Assembly: GCF_027887165.1 (NCBI RefSeq)
Contig: NC_077234.1
Coordinates: forward strand, 169,792,388-169,856,387
DNA: 64,000 nucleotides
From: Monodelphis domestica
Taxonomy: Eukaryota; Chordata; Mammalia; Didelphimorphia; Didelphidae
Direction: 5' to 3'
Below the pieces are notes generated by a model. That model was not told where the DNA came from, searched no databases, and saw only the letters and a program-made list of their open reading frames with translations. The position numbers and the translations under genes are program-made. This document shows, one piece after another, positions 35,713 to 47,667 of the stretch (its first letter is position 1; each line of letters starts with the position of its first letter).

Positions 35713-36685
35713 AAGTCAGTGCTTGATCAAGACACTAGAGTCAGCTGGATTATCTCTAGTAAAGGAACTCCTCAGCCAACCATTGCGTTATTTGGTCCTA
35801 GGCCCCGACTTCAGTAACTTGGAAAACTGTAACTTTGTTTAGCAAGAAAGTAAATGTTCTATTTGATTAATTTAAAGGTTTAATAAATTTGCTTTACTCT
35901 ATATTTAGGATCTTTGGACTAAGGAGTTCATGGTTAGGTACTTTTAAAAATCCTTACCTTCTGTTAACTCTTAAAAACTTAAGAGCAACTATCTTGTTAA
36001 TTCTAAATAAAGAACAGGCAGTCAAAATATTTTGATAACTCTTTCAATACAAAAAAAAGAGAAAAAAGAAAAGAAATGCCACCTGGGGCTATGGCCACAA
36101 TGGTGGCCTCACTGAGGCCGGGAGGAAACTCAGAACTCAAAACCCAGGAGGGCTTTAGTTTCTGATGATGGGCTAAATACTGATGGAACAAAAAGCCTGC
36201 TTCTATCTGAAGGATAATGATTCTGAATGAAAGAAGCTCAGAATTCAGCCTTTCTCATAGGACCAAGGTTGTAGCTTTTTCTTTATCTACTTAATTCTTG
36301 CACTGATTCTACGTCTGATTTGAAGTAAATCTGTTTCTGGCCCATTAGCTCAGAATCCTGTATCCCTGGTAACTGAGCTCATATTCTACATGATTGACTT
36401 GATGCTTTTAGTTCCTCCCAGACTGAGAACTGTCCAGTTACAACTTTTCACCCTATTACTGAACTTGGAAGGTTTTACCTAGTGCTATAGGAGACCCTCT
36501 ATCTAGGCAGATTCTATCTTTGGCTCCACCCAGTAACAGAATAAGGAGCACAATACCTGGACAAATGTAAAGTGTGTTCTGTGCAATATAAAGAAAAAGG
36601 ATTCCAGTAAAATCTCTGGGAGAATAATGAAGATAAATTTTCCTTTCTAGAACTACATGATAGAAGCTAAATGACTTACACAAGT
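35713..36685. other. No recognisable feature
   Basis: Unique-looking sequence; short frames at 36003-36191 and 36456-36719 (minus) have no recognised content. Confidence 0.45.
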
Positions 36686-36835
36686 CATCATACTCTAGCC
36701 TCACAATAACTTGTGACACCTAGAACATGTGTAATTACCCTTTTCTGGCAGATGAGGTAACTAAGGATCATAGAGATGAAGAAATTTAGCCAAGGTAGCT
36801 TTCCTAAGATCAGTGACTAAAATCCAGTTCTTCCC
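36686..36835 (-). repeat. MIR relic
   Basis: 'cagatgaggtaactaaggatcatagagatgaagaaa...' is the antisense MIR core with typical drift. Confidence 0.6.
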
Positions 36836-37077
36836 TCCAAAACAATGCATCAAAGCTGCTCTGCATTCACCTAAAATGGAAACAACTTCTTAAAAGTAAC
36901 TTTAAATCCTTGATGCTTAAAAATGTATGTTACACAAAAAGAAAGGGATGTTAAATATGTCCTAAGGTATACTAATGGAGGCATATACATTGTTGCTATC
37001 CTGTTACTTGAAATGTAGCATATCCCTAATTTAACTTGACTTTCTATCGTCATCTCTTGCTTACTGCTTTTGTATTT

Positions 37078-37191
37078 ATTCCTCTCTCTGCCTGTCACTG
37101 TCTCTCCTGTCTCTTTCTCCCTCCCTCCCTCCCTCCCTCTCTCTCTCTCATCTCATCTCTCTCTCTGTCTCTGTCTGTCTCCTCTCTCTTC

Positions 37192-37224
<33 letters not shown>

Positions 37225-37225
37225 G
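37078..37225 (+). repeat. Polypyrimidine microsatellite (CTCC/CT/GTCT)n
   Basis: Nearly uninterrupted pyrimidine on the plus strand with changing units: CTCC, CT, CTGT, and a pure TCTG run at about 37193-37220. The serine/leucine-rich open frames here are artefacts of the repeat. Confidence 0.9.
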
Positions 37226-37231
37226 TCTCTT

Positions 37232-37307
37232 GTTTTTATAAACCCTCCTATCTTAGAGTCAATACTGTGTGTTGGTGCCAAGGCAGAAGAGGGGTAAGAG
37301 CTAGGCA
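37232..37307 (-). mobile_element. CORE-SINE, 3' portion only
   Basis: 'ataaaccctcctatcttagagtcaatactgtgtgttggtgccaaggcagaaga' matches the SINE at 2068-2130. The tRNA-like head is missing. Confidence 0.8.
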
Positions 37308-37314
37308 ATAAAGA

Positions 37315-38217
37315 GAGTCTTTGTCATTCAGGATAAAACACAAAATCATCTTTGATTCTTCTTTCTCCTTAGCCACCTATAATTCAATTAGTTACCATTT
37401 CCTGTTGACTATAGTTCTGCAGCCTCACTTGTACATTTGACCTCCCATCCATTCCTTCAACAACTCTGAGTCCAGCCCTCACCAAATTTTGCCTATATAA
37501 TTGCAATTATTTCTTGATAATAGTATTTAGATCTGGGAAGGGCATTGGAGATTGACTAACCTAATCCCCTCATATTATTGGGGAGGAAACAGAGGCCAAG
37601 AAAAGTTATATGTTTTTTTTCCCTAGGCATATAGGGAGTGAGTAGAAAACTTAGATTTAAACCTATTCTCTTTCATCGCCAGTTCAAGTGCCTCCTTCTC
37701 TACACCAAAGCAATCTTTACTGTTCTATTTTATCTCCCTTGAATCTACCCACAAGACAATAAGATTAAGCTTTGTAATGCACAAATTTGGTGTCATATAT
37801 CTACTCAGAGGTCTTAATTGGTGGTACCCTATTACATAACTTCCTTGTCATATTAACGGATCCTTAACTTTATAATATTATTTCCCACAACTGTCTGCAT
37901 TCCCTACACTCAAATTGCCAAACTCACTAAATTCCAAACAGGTACCACCCTTTGTAGCCCCTGAATCTTTTCTCTATTCCAGTAATTCTATTCTTTGTCC
38001 CATTCCTTTCTCTTCCAGCTAAGGTCTAGCTTATATGTGGCTGAGAGCAGAGATTTCATAGGCAGAGTGTCAGTACAGAGCAAGGTGAGATTATAAACAT
38101 GGTTAGACAACATGGACTCCACAATCAGAACCAGAGATTGTTTCTTTTCTGCGTCTTTAGGCAGTGTGTTACTTTTCTCTTAGGAGTGGCATCAGAAGAA
38201 TTTTTTATGTCTCTAAG

Positions 38218-38262
<45 letters not shown>

Positions 38263-39160
38263 TCTTCATGTTTCTGATGCTGTTTTTTTTTTTTGCATCC
38301 AAAAGCAAAGTTCCATCTTCACAACGTTTCTCACAGTTGTCCCTGCCTTTTCATTTCTGTTACTAACACTTTTATTCGAGCCCTTATTACTACTTGGATT
38401 ATTCCAATAATCACCTAACTATTCTCCAGTATTTTAGCAGCTCTTTTTAGTTCATTCTTCATACTGCTGACAGATAAATCTTCCTTAAATATGGATTTAC
38501 TCATGTCAATACCTATTCAAAACCTTTCACTGAATCTTTACCGCTAGTGAAAGGAAGAATAAAAATCTTTAGCCTGGCATTTGAAAGCTTTCACAATTTG
38601 ACTTCAGTCTATAGTTTCAGGGTTAATTCACACAGTTCCCCCAGTGTACTTATGATACAGCTAGAAAGAGAGTGGATTCCCTCTAAGTAGAAGTTACAAG
38701 GGCAGGTTGGGTGACCACTTGTAAAGGATTTTGGAGAGAAGATTTTTGTTAAATTACCAGTTGATGGCTTCTAAAGTCCCTTCTGATTTGACTTGGTTCT
38801 AGATTTGTTGACCGTCTCACACTTTCCCACTTCCCAATCTTTGTTCATGACATTCTCTATAGCCGACATAGATTTCTCCCACCTCTACTTAACTTTTTAT
38901 TCATTCTTTAGGCTCATCTTTTCCATAAAACCTTTCCTTAACCCTAATTCCTCTGACAGAAGTGATCTTTCATTTAATCTCAGTGCATGGTGCTATATTA
39001 AAGAATATGCTTAATATAAAATTTAACATGAATTATATTCATCTGTTTGCATGGTTTATCACCACTGTTAGATTTTTAAGTTCCATGTGGACAAATATTA
39101 TTTCTTATTTCTCCTTGTACTTTTACCAATGCCTAGCCCAACACCTAAAAAAACATATGT
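37315..39160 (+). mobile_element. L2 LINE relics with nested MIR and microsatellite
   Basis: Pieces of an ancient L2 3' region in plus orientation: 37315-37525, 37700-38215 and 38300-38640 ('ttagcctggcatttgaaagctttcacaatttga'), plus the terminal part at about 38860-39150. MIR-like DNA lies at 37545-37700 and a TG run at 38218-38260. No L2 protein can be read. Confidence 0.6.
38218..38260 (+). repeat. (TG)n microsatellite
   Basis: Pure TG dinucleotide run of about 43 bp; expected to be length-polymorphic. Confidence 0.97.
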
Positions 39161-39495
39161 CACAACTTTAGGTCATTTCAACTTTAGTAGAACCTGCCAT
39201 CACTGACCAAACCACTAAAAATCTAGTGTCATATTGATGACAAGAAAAAGCTTTGGAATAAGATTCCATGGAGGAACTGAACATAGTAATTACTAAACAA
39301 ATATTGAACAAATACATGTGTAAGGTAAGTGAATTACACTCAATAAAATCTCATACCTTCTTTTATCTCCAACTTTGTCAACTGGCAGAAGTATAAAACA
39401 ATCAATAGGCATTTTTTTTTCTCAGAAAGTCCATTTTTATCAAGGGAGGTTGTATTCTGAATGAAAGCATCTGCCTGAGAACTTTGGAACATTGT
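39161..39495. other. No recognisable feature
   Basis: Short unique-looking gap between the L2 relics and the next SINE. Confidence 0.45.
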
Positions 39496-39700
39496 CATTT
39501 ATTTTACTGTCATTTATTTTCAGATACTTATTAGCTGTGTGACCCTAGGCAAGTCACCTAACCTTGTTTGCCTCAGTTTTCTCACTGTAAAATGAGCTGG
39601 AGAAAGAAATGTCAAATGACTCTAGTATCTTTGCTAAGAAAGACTCAGGAATGTTCACAAAGAGTCTGACAAAACTTAAAAATGATTGAAAACATTATTC
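39496..39700 (+). mobile_element. Marsupial CORE-SINE, 5'-truncated
   Basis: 'ttagctgtgtgaccctaggcaagtcacctaacc', then 'ctcagttttctcactgtaaaatgagctggag' and the 'ctagtatctttgctaagaaa' tail, ending in an A-rich stretch. Confidence 0.85.
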
Positions 39701-40765
39701 TAGAAGGGCCACCTTAGATCCAAAGTGCAAATATTTGTTATGCAATGTATAATGTAATGCAAATACCTTGAAATATGAGAAAAGTAGAGTCAACTTTGGA
39801 TTCCAGATGCTTTAGAATATCATTAAACATACAGGTAACTTCACTGGTCAGTCTGGGAATTTTTCAGTGTATATCAAACATAGTACATTTGGAAGCCGCT
39901 AGCACTTGAAGACCCTTTAGGATAGTTACAATTGATATTTTACAAGTTAGGCAATAAAGCCCTAAATCACAAATGGTCAATACATCTGTTTTCTGTTATG
40001 TACTCTAAGTGTCTTTCAATAAGCTCAGGTGGACTTATTTTAACTCTGAAATAGCTAACCCTGACTTAACAGTCATTACCCAGATTCCTTTTCTCATTCA
40101 CTCTCACTCTTCTTTATTTTAAATCAGTGACTAAGAATTTACAAGACTCTTATCCTTTGACCTAGACACACTAGACAATGTAGCCAACCTAAGTAGGCAG
40201 ACAATACTAAAGGAAAATGTTATGCGCCAGCACATGCTCACATTATGTGGGGGGCCACATTTCTGGCTTCTCTTCCTCTGGTATTTTTTTCCCTTTGAAT
40301 CTTGTCTGAGCTCTTACAGGGCACCAGTGACTCATTTTTGAAGAATTGTGGGGAGAAAAGGACTACTCTTCTTACTGTTAAAAATATACCCTGGTTCTCT
40401 GGAAAAATCCAGACATGCATTTGTTCTCAATGATTACATTTCACCTTCTTTTCTTGAAATCCCACAATAACTGTTCTGAAAAGCATTCTGGCTCTCACCT
40501 GTCTCTCTCAGCAGATGACCTCACTTTTGCTAAGATGTGCCAACCAGCACAAATTTCCTTAGTTCCTCTCTTGCATTCCTTAGTATCTTTATCCATTTTC
40601 TCTTTCTTTACTTTTTTTCTCAGAAGAAATTAATGTATCTGTTTACAAAGCTAATACTTTTGCTTATACACTGATAGTACTTGGTATTCCCCTCCTCTTT
40701 TATCCATTTCATTGTATTACCTCCATCTCTAATAATAACAACAACAACGATATTAATAATTATAA
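39701..40765. other. No recognisable feature
   Basis: Unique-looking sequence; a small AAC/AAT-type run at 40736-40770 precedes the MIR. Confidence 0.45.
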
Positions 40766-40995
40766 TAATTAATAGGTATATAGCTCTTACTGTGTGCCAG
40801 GCACTATATAAAGCACTTTATAGTTATTATCTCATTTATTCCTCACAACAATTCTGGGAGGTAGATACTATTATTATCCTTATTTTACAGATGAGGAAAC
40901 TGAGGCAAACAGAGGTTAAATGACTTACTCATGGTCATTCGATTACTAAGTATCTAAGTTTTGATTTGAAATGAGCTCTTCTGACTATAGACCCA
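40766..40995 (-). repeat. MIR, well preserved
   Basis: 'ctcttactgtgtgccaggcactatataaagcac', 'ctcacaacaattctgggaggtagatactattattatcc', 'acagatgaggaaactgaggc' and so on. This is a near-full MIR in antisense orientation. Confidence 0.88.
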
Positions 40996-41159
40996 GCCCT
41001 CTATCCATTGACCAATTAATATTTAGTATCTTCCTTTCTATTGGTTCTATTTATTCATAATATAAATATGTATGGTTCTCCCTTTTTCTAAGAAATCTTC
41101 CTTTGATCTAGCTTGGCTCCAATCCTCAGGTCCTATGTCTTTTCTGCACTTCATTATCA

Positions 41160-41330
41160 AAACAATGAAGAAACATTTATTGAGCACTCTACTAAGTTCT
41201 GAATATAAAATGTTTTATTTTATATAAGATACAAAATTTAATTTTATATTAAATAAAACCATAAAAACCCAAGTGCTGATCTCAAGGTACCTGACTTCTA
41301 ATAGGGAAAAACAAAACATAAAGAGGAATA
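41160..41330 (+). repeat. Ancient interspersed repeat (family of 17121)
   Basis: 'aagaaacatttattgagcactctactaagttctga ... ctcaaggtacctgacttctaata' with an AT-rich insertion in the middle. Confidence 0.5.
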
Positions 41331-41454
41331 GTGCCCAGGGAAGGAAATTTTGGTTACAAAGGTGGCAAGTAGAGTCAAACAGGATAACTGATTAAAACAC
41401 CATTTCCAGGAAAACTAGTGTTGATATGATTGTTGTTTCCAGGGAGAAAGAGTG

Positions 41455-41456
<2 letters not shown>

Positions 41457-41524
<68 letters not shown>

Positions 41525-41530
41525 TATATG
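41457..41530. repeat. (TA)n microsatellite
   Basis: About 73 bp of almost pure alternating TA with one G interruption near 41506. It is self-complementary, so it can form hairpins. It directly adjoins an LTR-like block. Confidence 0.97.
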
Positions 41531-42664
41531 ATGGTGTGTAGATTTAGGGTAGAATTCAAGCAAATGGCAGGCAGCAATGCTAGTTTGGGTTGGAGTGCTT
41601 TATTGTATACAAGAATTATATAGGCTAGTGACAGAAAAAACAGCAATTCATTCAGAGATAAAATCACATGTGTCCTTTGCCTCCTCTATCTGACAGTGTA
41701 ACATAATGGATGGTGGCCAAGATGGATGAACAATCAAGTCAAGATATCACCCATGATACTATTGGTTGTCTATGGATATACCTCATTTGAAGACTTAGAA
41801 CCACCAGGGGCCTGGGTTTATATAGGTTTTCAGACAACTGTTATGTGACCACTGTATTATACAGGGGGTTAATTTGTAACTGAGGGGATTAAGACTTTCA
41901 GTATTGAGAAGGGGAAAGAGAGGAGAACATCTCCCTTTTCAAAGCAGGGTTCAGGGGAGACAGCTGATGTTTAGGGTTGGCTCAGAGAGAGGAGAGGGGG
42001 TTTGAAGATTTTGACGCTTCTGCCTTCCCTCCTTAGCTAAAGCTGCTCTCCCCAATTCACTCTTGTCCCTCTTGTCCCCCCTCTACTACTAGAGACTAAA
42101 GGGTCTCCTTTTGATCTGTTCACTCACACTCAGCTTGGGGAACAGATAACTTTTAATGTCAACTCAATCAGGTAATACAAAAGGAATAATGGGCAGTGAA
42201 GAATGGAAAAAGAATGTGGGAAAAAGAGTTTCCCTGTCTCTATCTAAACCCTTTCCTTCCCTCCTTGAGTTTAGGGAAACTCAGGCTTTTGCAGCCTGAA
42301 CTCCCTGAAAGAAACTCACCCTGGGTGTGGCCCCTTGGCCACAGTTCAGACTCATGACAAGAGGAGCTGAGGTAAAGTCTGCTCAGGTTTCTCTTTAGAA
42401 AGTCCCTTCATTTAGGAAATGTTGGGGGGAAAGATTTCCAGTCACCAGCAGGAAAAGTGGGTAACCCCCAGGAGAAAGTCTTTTTTTCACCCTTTCCCTT
42501 CAGCTTCTCAAGATTGAGAGCAACCAACTCCTCTACCAGCCAGAGTCTCCTCCTTCTCAAGATTCCATGCTCCTGGGGCCCCTCCCCCAGTCAAGAGGTG
42601 ATCAATTTCACACACTCTTCAGCCTGCCACTTTTTCTTTAGTGCCAGCCTCTGTCACACCACAT
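41530..42664 (-). repeat. Probable LTR, minus strand
   Basis: About 1.1 kb with TG...CA ends (minus: TGTGGTGTGACAG...ACACACCATCA) and AATAAAGCACTCC about 85 bp from the 3' end. It is GC-rich in the U3-like part. No second copy is in the window and no target duplication is seen, partly because one side is a microsatellite. Confidence 0.42.
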
Positions 42665-42830
42665 TGTAGGACATTAGGGTCAGGGAACATGCACCAGTAG
42701 CAGAGGGGAGATAGCTAAAAATAAACCAGGAAGACCAATTCAGAATAAAGAAGGTAGAATTATAACTGTGCCCCATCAGCAAGTTTGGTAGTATTTCAGT
42801 GGCCATTTTAATTAGAATTAAGTATAGTTT

Positions 42831-43570
42831 GTAAGGGTTAAAAATTAATGATTGCTAAAATATGTAGGAATTAAATTTTAATGGTGACTAAAATATATGA
42901 AAATTATAAATAATATGGTAGTCACCAATCTAAAGTATTATTGCTCAAAATCAAAATGACTTTTAATGGCTTTTATTTACAAAAGAGGTGGAAAGAGTAA
43001 AAGTAGAGAAATATAGAAAGGTAGAGAAGACATTTAGCTTATCTACACATTTCTCCAGTGCTCAACTCAGCTAGGACTTGTTGACCTCAGTCAGAATTAA
43101 ATTCTCTTCAGAAAGCAAAGTTGGGTATTCACTCACCCAAGTTCCCTCCAAGAGGTAGGTCAAGACATGACTTGATCTGAAGATGACTCCCTAGGCCAAC
43201 TTTCTTCTTGAAGCCCATTTCCTTCTTGAAGCTGACTTCCCAGCCCCAGAAATTCAGGACCTTTTATGGTGACTTCTTATCCCTTCCCCTCTTCACAGGG
43301 GCCTACCAGAGTTTCCAAATTGCCTAGACACTGCCCAGGCTGGCAGTGGGATCCACTTCTCACCTTCTGGAGGGATAAATTCTCATCAAAAGGGTTCACA
43401 GTTTCCTGGTTGATTGAGTCTCTGAGGGCATGAATTCTCTAAGTGGTTTTCAGCTCCTCCACCTAGTTTAAGCTTTTGTTGATTCAATCAAAAGGTAGAC
43501 AAAGGAGAGTTAATCCTGTCTTTACAATCTAGTGAGGTACTAAGCAGGGGTACTTAAGTTATTGTTAACC
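42831..43570 (-). repeat. Probable LTR, minus strand
   Basis: About 740 bp whose minus-strand ends read TGGTTAACAATAA... and ...TTTTTAACCCTTACA, with AATAAA about 150 bp from the 3' end. The terminal AACCCTT-CA form resembles the LTR at 5608. Boundaries are inferred without a target duplication. Confidence 0.42.
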
Positions 43571-44012
43571 AAATTGTTAACTTCAACTAGGCAAAGAGAA
43601 TAAAGGATTCCCTTTTTACAAGTGTAATAAGACAAAGTGTAATAGACAAAGAGAACCAAGAATTTCCTTTCACAAGTTTAAGTCCTAAATAGAGCAAAGT
43701 TGAGTAAGGCCAGCCTAAGAGAATGGGTCCACAGATCATTTGTATATCATGAAGATAACTGGAGAGCACCATATTAAGTCTTGACCACCACTCAGAAACC
43801 CAGAATCCAGAGAAGCTGGAGAAATACTAGAAAAAGTAGTTAATTTATACTCATATTTATTGTCCGTATTCCCTCACATATGTTAACCCTTGATTGCCTT
43901 GCAATTTGGTTTCTATTCCTACCATTCCATGGAAACTGCTTTTTCCTCAAAGTCACTAATGATTTCCTTATTGACAAATTCCAATTATCTTTTTTTTTTG
44001 TCTTCTATTAAT
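43571..44012. other. No recognisable feature
   Basis: Unique-looking sequence with no assignable frame or repeat. Confidence 0.4.
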
Positions 44013-44200
44013 AGGGTCATAGATTTAGAACTAGAAGGGACTTTAGTAACTATCTGGCCCAAGGCCCTCATTTCATAGATGAGCAAATTAATGCCAATAG
44101 AGGCTTAGTGATGTAGTCATAAGGGACAGAATCAGGAATTGAAACCAGGTTCTTTGATTCCAAAGTCAATCTTCTTTTTCACTTTATGACACTCCCTGCT
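44013..44200 (-). repeat. MIR-like CORE-SINE relic
   Basis: 'atagatttagaactagaagggactttagtaactatctggccc ... catttcatagatgag' followed by the degenerate core. Confidence 0.65.
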
Positions 44201-44399
44201 TGATACTTCTGCCCCATTTGACACTAATGAAGACTCCTTTTTCAATGATACTCTTTATTTCTTTGTATTCAATGACTATATTTTTATGGTGTTCTTACTA
44301 CTTCTCTGTTTATTCTTCTTTCTCTTTCTAGGATCCTTTTCCTCATCTTCCCACCACCTTGAATGTAAGAAACAGGAAATAGGGACATTAACAATTGGG

Positions 44400-45130
44400 G
44401 GGGATTAAGAAAGGCCTTGAGGTAACACTGGGGCTATGCTTTGAAGGAAGCAGAAATGTGAAAAAATACATTCCAGATATAGGGAATAGACTATGTGCAA
44501 AGTTATGGAAGCAGAAGAACGAATGTAGTATATGACACATAGAAAGTAGGCAAGTTTGGCTGGAAATGTAGACAACCCACAAAGGAGAGGGACATTCAAT
44601 GAGTCCAAAGCTTTACTGGAACTGTTGTTAAGGACTTTAAAAGACATTCAGAAGAATTCACATTTTATCTAAAATATTAGAGGGAACCATGGAGCTTCCC
44701 AAGTAGAAGAATGATATGGCCAGACCTGTTCTTTGGAAACATCAATTTGGTAGACATATGGAGGATGAGTTAGAGGAAAGAGAGATTGTATAAAGGAAAT
44801 TACCATTGCAATAGTCTCAGAGAGAGGTTATAAGGGCCTCCACAAAGGTGAAGCCTGTGTGAGACCAGAGAAGGAGATGGATATGAGAAATGTAAAATGG
44901 CATGGCATTTGGAATGACAAGTTTTGGAAACAGAGTGGATATGAGGTGAGAGAAAAGAATAGGAAATCGAGGCTTACTTTGAATGACTGGAAAAATGATG
45001 GTATCCTCAACTAAAAGAAGAAAGTCAGGCAAAAGGGAAAGGTTTTGTAGAAGGGATAATTAATTCTGTTTTGGACATGACTTTGAAATATCTTTGGGAC
45101 ATCTGGTAGAAAATTCCAATAAGCAGTCAG
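44400..45130 (+). repeat. Ancient mammalian interspersed repeat, family not named
   Basis: A long, diverged block with 'ttaagaaaggccttgaggtaacactggggctatgctttgaaggaag', 'tgatatggccagacctgttctttgg', 'ccattgcaatagtctcagagagagg' and 'tctgttttggacatgac'. This order of phrases is typical of an old mammalian repeat that also contributes 18400-18625. Minus-strand open frames at 44388-45032 are incidental. Confidence 0.55.
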
Positions 45131-45564
45131 GGCTGGATTTCAGGAAATAGGTAAGTCTAGGTATATTAGCAATCTGGAAGACATTTGTATAGGGATTGTA
45201 TTTGAACACACTGGAGTTTCATAAGATAATTAAATAAGAGTATATAAATAGATGAAGGTCAAGGATAGAATCATGGAGTTCACTCATGCAAAGAGATTAG
45301 GACATGTTTGATGCCAATGAACAGATAAGAACAGGAGATCATGCTAAGTGCTCTGGGGGCTTCCCTATCTTCCTGTAACATATTTCACTGGTGGGTGATG
45401 AGATATATGTAAATGAAAATAGATACAACATTTCATATAAAAATTTTCAATTAAAGTCTAACATGATTAGTGCCATTGGAATTCAGAAGAAGAAAACTTC
45501 AATTAAAGATGAGGTAGTCTGGGAAAATTTGATAAAAGATATAGGATTTGAGCTGACCTTGTAA
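45131..45564. other. No recognisable feature
   Basis: AT-rich sequence, probably the decayed extension of the preceding repeat. Confidence 0.35.
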
Positions 45565-45775
45565 GGAGGCAGTGTAATACAGTGGAAAGAATTCAGGCTC
45601 TAGAATCAGAAGATCTGGATTCAAATCATGATGCTGATATTTATTACCACTACTACTATTACCTGGGTCAAGTAATACGACTTTGGTTTGCTTCAGTTTC
45701 CTTATCTGTAAAATGAAAGAATTGAACAAGATGATTTCTGAGGTCCCATTCAGCTTTAGATCTATAATCCTATGA
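45565..45775 (+). repeat. MIR-related CORE-SINE
   Basis: 'gtaatacagtggaaagaattcaggctctagaatcagaagatctggattcaaat', then the 'cagtttccttatctgtaaaatga' core and a 'gaggtcccattcagctttagatctataatcctatga' tail. Confidence 0.8.
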
Positions 45776-45787
45776 GACAGAGAATAA

Positions 45788-45975
45788 TAATGACAACTCA
45801 CATTTATATAGTGATTTAAGGTTGGCAAAATACTTTACATATATTAGCTATTAGCATTATGAGGGTTGCTATTATTCCTATTTTATATATAAACAACAGG
45901 TTCAGAAAAATTAAGTGGCTTGTGAGTACAAGTTAGCAAATGTGTAAGGGAGGATGCAAATCCAGGTATTTTGGG
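45788..45975 (-). repeat. MIR, antisense
   Basis: 'cacatttatatagtgatttaaggttggcaaaatactttacat ... ctattttatatataaacaacaggttcag' is an antisense MIR. Confidence 0.7.
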
Positions 45976-46505
45976 GTTTCATGGTAGTATACAGTGGAGG
46001 GGAGAACTTGGTATGGGCAGGATAGGTTAGAGAAATGACATCCTTGAAAATGGAAATGTAGGAAAGTATAAAATGTATTCTGGACACTTTAAGTGTCTTT
46101 GTCTCTTTAGAACTGATTTTCTTTAGGTGAGTGGGTAGGGAGACTGGCCAAATAATTATTTTCTTCTCTCATCTATCTCTCTTTTATTAAAAAATTGCTA
46201 CTTATTCCATTTCCTGAAAACATCTCATTTATGCACATTATATATTGAACATATATAACAAATGGCAAAAAACATCTGAAAAGATGTTTGTTTTAATTTT
46301 TGTTGTCTAGACCATTAAGGAGACCTTAAATTTTAGTGACTAATCTACAGAAAAGTACATCATGACATATGAAAATGAAACCTGATTTATGCCAAAAAAT
46401 TCTTTTAAGAATTTGAAATGGCATAATTATATCATTTTAATTACATAAGGTAGTAGAAAGAACACTGTTCCTGGTGGCAGGAAACCTATATCTGAATGCT
46501 ACTTC
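45976..46505. other. No recognisable feature
   Basis: AT-rich unique-looking sequence. Confidence 0.4.
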
Positions 46506-46514
46506 TTATATTTA

Positions 46515-46580
46515 CTATCTGTCTGTCTATCTATGTATCTATCCATCTATCTATCCATCTATCTATCCATCTATCTATCC

Positions 46581-46660
<80 letters not shown>

Positions 46661-46695
46661 GTCTATCCATCTGTCTGTCTGTCTGTCTACCTATG
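46515..46695 (+). repeat. (TCTA)n microsatellite
   Basis: About 180 bp of tetranucleotide repeat with a variant border: CTGT/CCAT units at both ends and a pure TCTA core at about 46577-46660. Open frames of I/Y/L/S across it are artefacts. Confidence 0.97.
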
Positions 46696-46764
46696 TAATA
46701 CCCCTAGTTGGTGATCCATCTTGAAAGCACTTTGTCTATATTTTAACTTATGAATTGGTTACAT

Positions 46765-46895
46765 GTTTCCCACCAGTGGATATCCCACTGAGCTCCTTGG
46801 CAGTAGGGACTTTTCACTTTTATCTTTGTATCCCAAGTGCCCCAGCATATATTTAGCATTTGAAAAAGAGTTGTTGAATTAGATTGAATGTAATT
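46765..46895 (+). repeat. L2 3' end
   Basis: 'gagctccttggcagtagggacttttcacttttatctttgtatcccaagtgccccagcatatatttagcatttgaa' is the L2 terminal pattern. Confidence 0.7.
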
Positions 46896-47665
46896 ATGAA
46901 TGATTGTCACTTATTAACATACATATATATTTTGGAAAGAATTAACCGTTGATCTTGATGGATGCTATTGAAATTGATGGAAAAGTCCTACCTTTCCAAT
47001 AATATTTTTACTCAGTGAAAGATTAGCCTGAGCTTATTACCACCAACATTAATATTTTCCTTTTTGTGTCTGGTTCAGTAGCTCAAAGGATTTAAAGGGG
47101 TCTAGAGACAAAGAGGAATGAATCGGCATTTTTCATTCTCATCAAATAGCTTTTATTAAATGCCATGTGGACCTGGTGCCATGCTGGGTATTATAAAAAC
47201 AAGCTGAAGCTTAAATAGTTTCTGTCCTCCAGGTGATCATGCTGGAAAGATCTTTTTTTCTCTTTTCAAAATTGATCTTCTTTTGTTTTGCACAAAAAAT
47301 GTTGATTTCAAAGTCACAGTGGCCAATTTGTCCTTACAGATGATGATGTCTCTCCTTGCCCTTTCCATATTTAGAGCTTGGGCATTTGATAAGGCAGAGA
47401 TCCAGAGAGATGAACCTAAAGAATCCAAGAAGCCAAGCCCAAGAAGATTAAAATGATACAAGATTCATATTCTATTAACATTCAAAACTTTTATATATGG
47501 AAGCTCAATTTTGTGATTCTGAATTTCTGAAGTGAATTATTTACAGTGAGAAAAGGTAGAAAATATCAAGTTTCAATGTGAAGGAAAGAGACATTGAGCT
47601 AAAATAAAAGACATTTAATATATGGTCACCAAGAATGAATATTATAACTTTTTTTCCCCTGAGCA
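46896..47665. other. Mostly unassigned; small old-repeat relic
   Basis: 47130-47230 ('agcttttattaaatgccatgtggacctggtgccatgctgggtatta') belongs to the family of 17121. The rest is unique-looking. Confidence 0.45.
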
Positions 47666-47667
47666 GT

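Noticed and set aside
37036-37311. Serine/leucine-rich open frames (91 and 75 codons)
   Set aside because: They lie wholly on a pyrimidine microsatellite, where all three frames stay open by composition.
36900-37320. CRISPR-like array in the repeat-rich stretch
   Set aside because: Repeats are simple microsatellite units without spacers, and the sequence is mammalian.
41375-41667. I/Y-rich open frames on both strands
   Set aside because: Direct translation of the TA repeat.
44388-45032. Minus-strand open frames of 60-80 codons
   Set aside because: They lie inside an ancient repeat and match no protein family I know.
46474-46724. Three overlapping L/S/I/Y-rich frames
   Set aside because: Translation of the TCTA tetranucleotide repeat in three phases.
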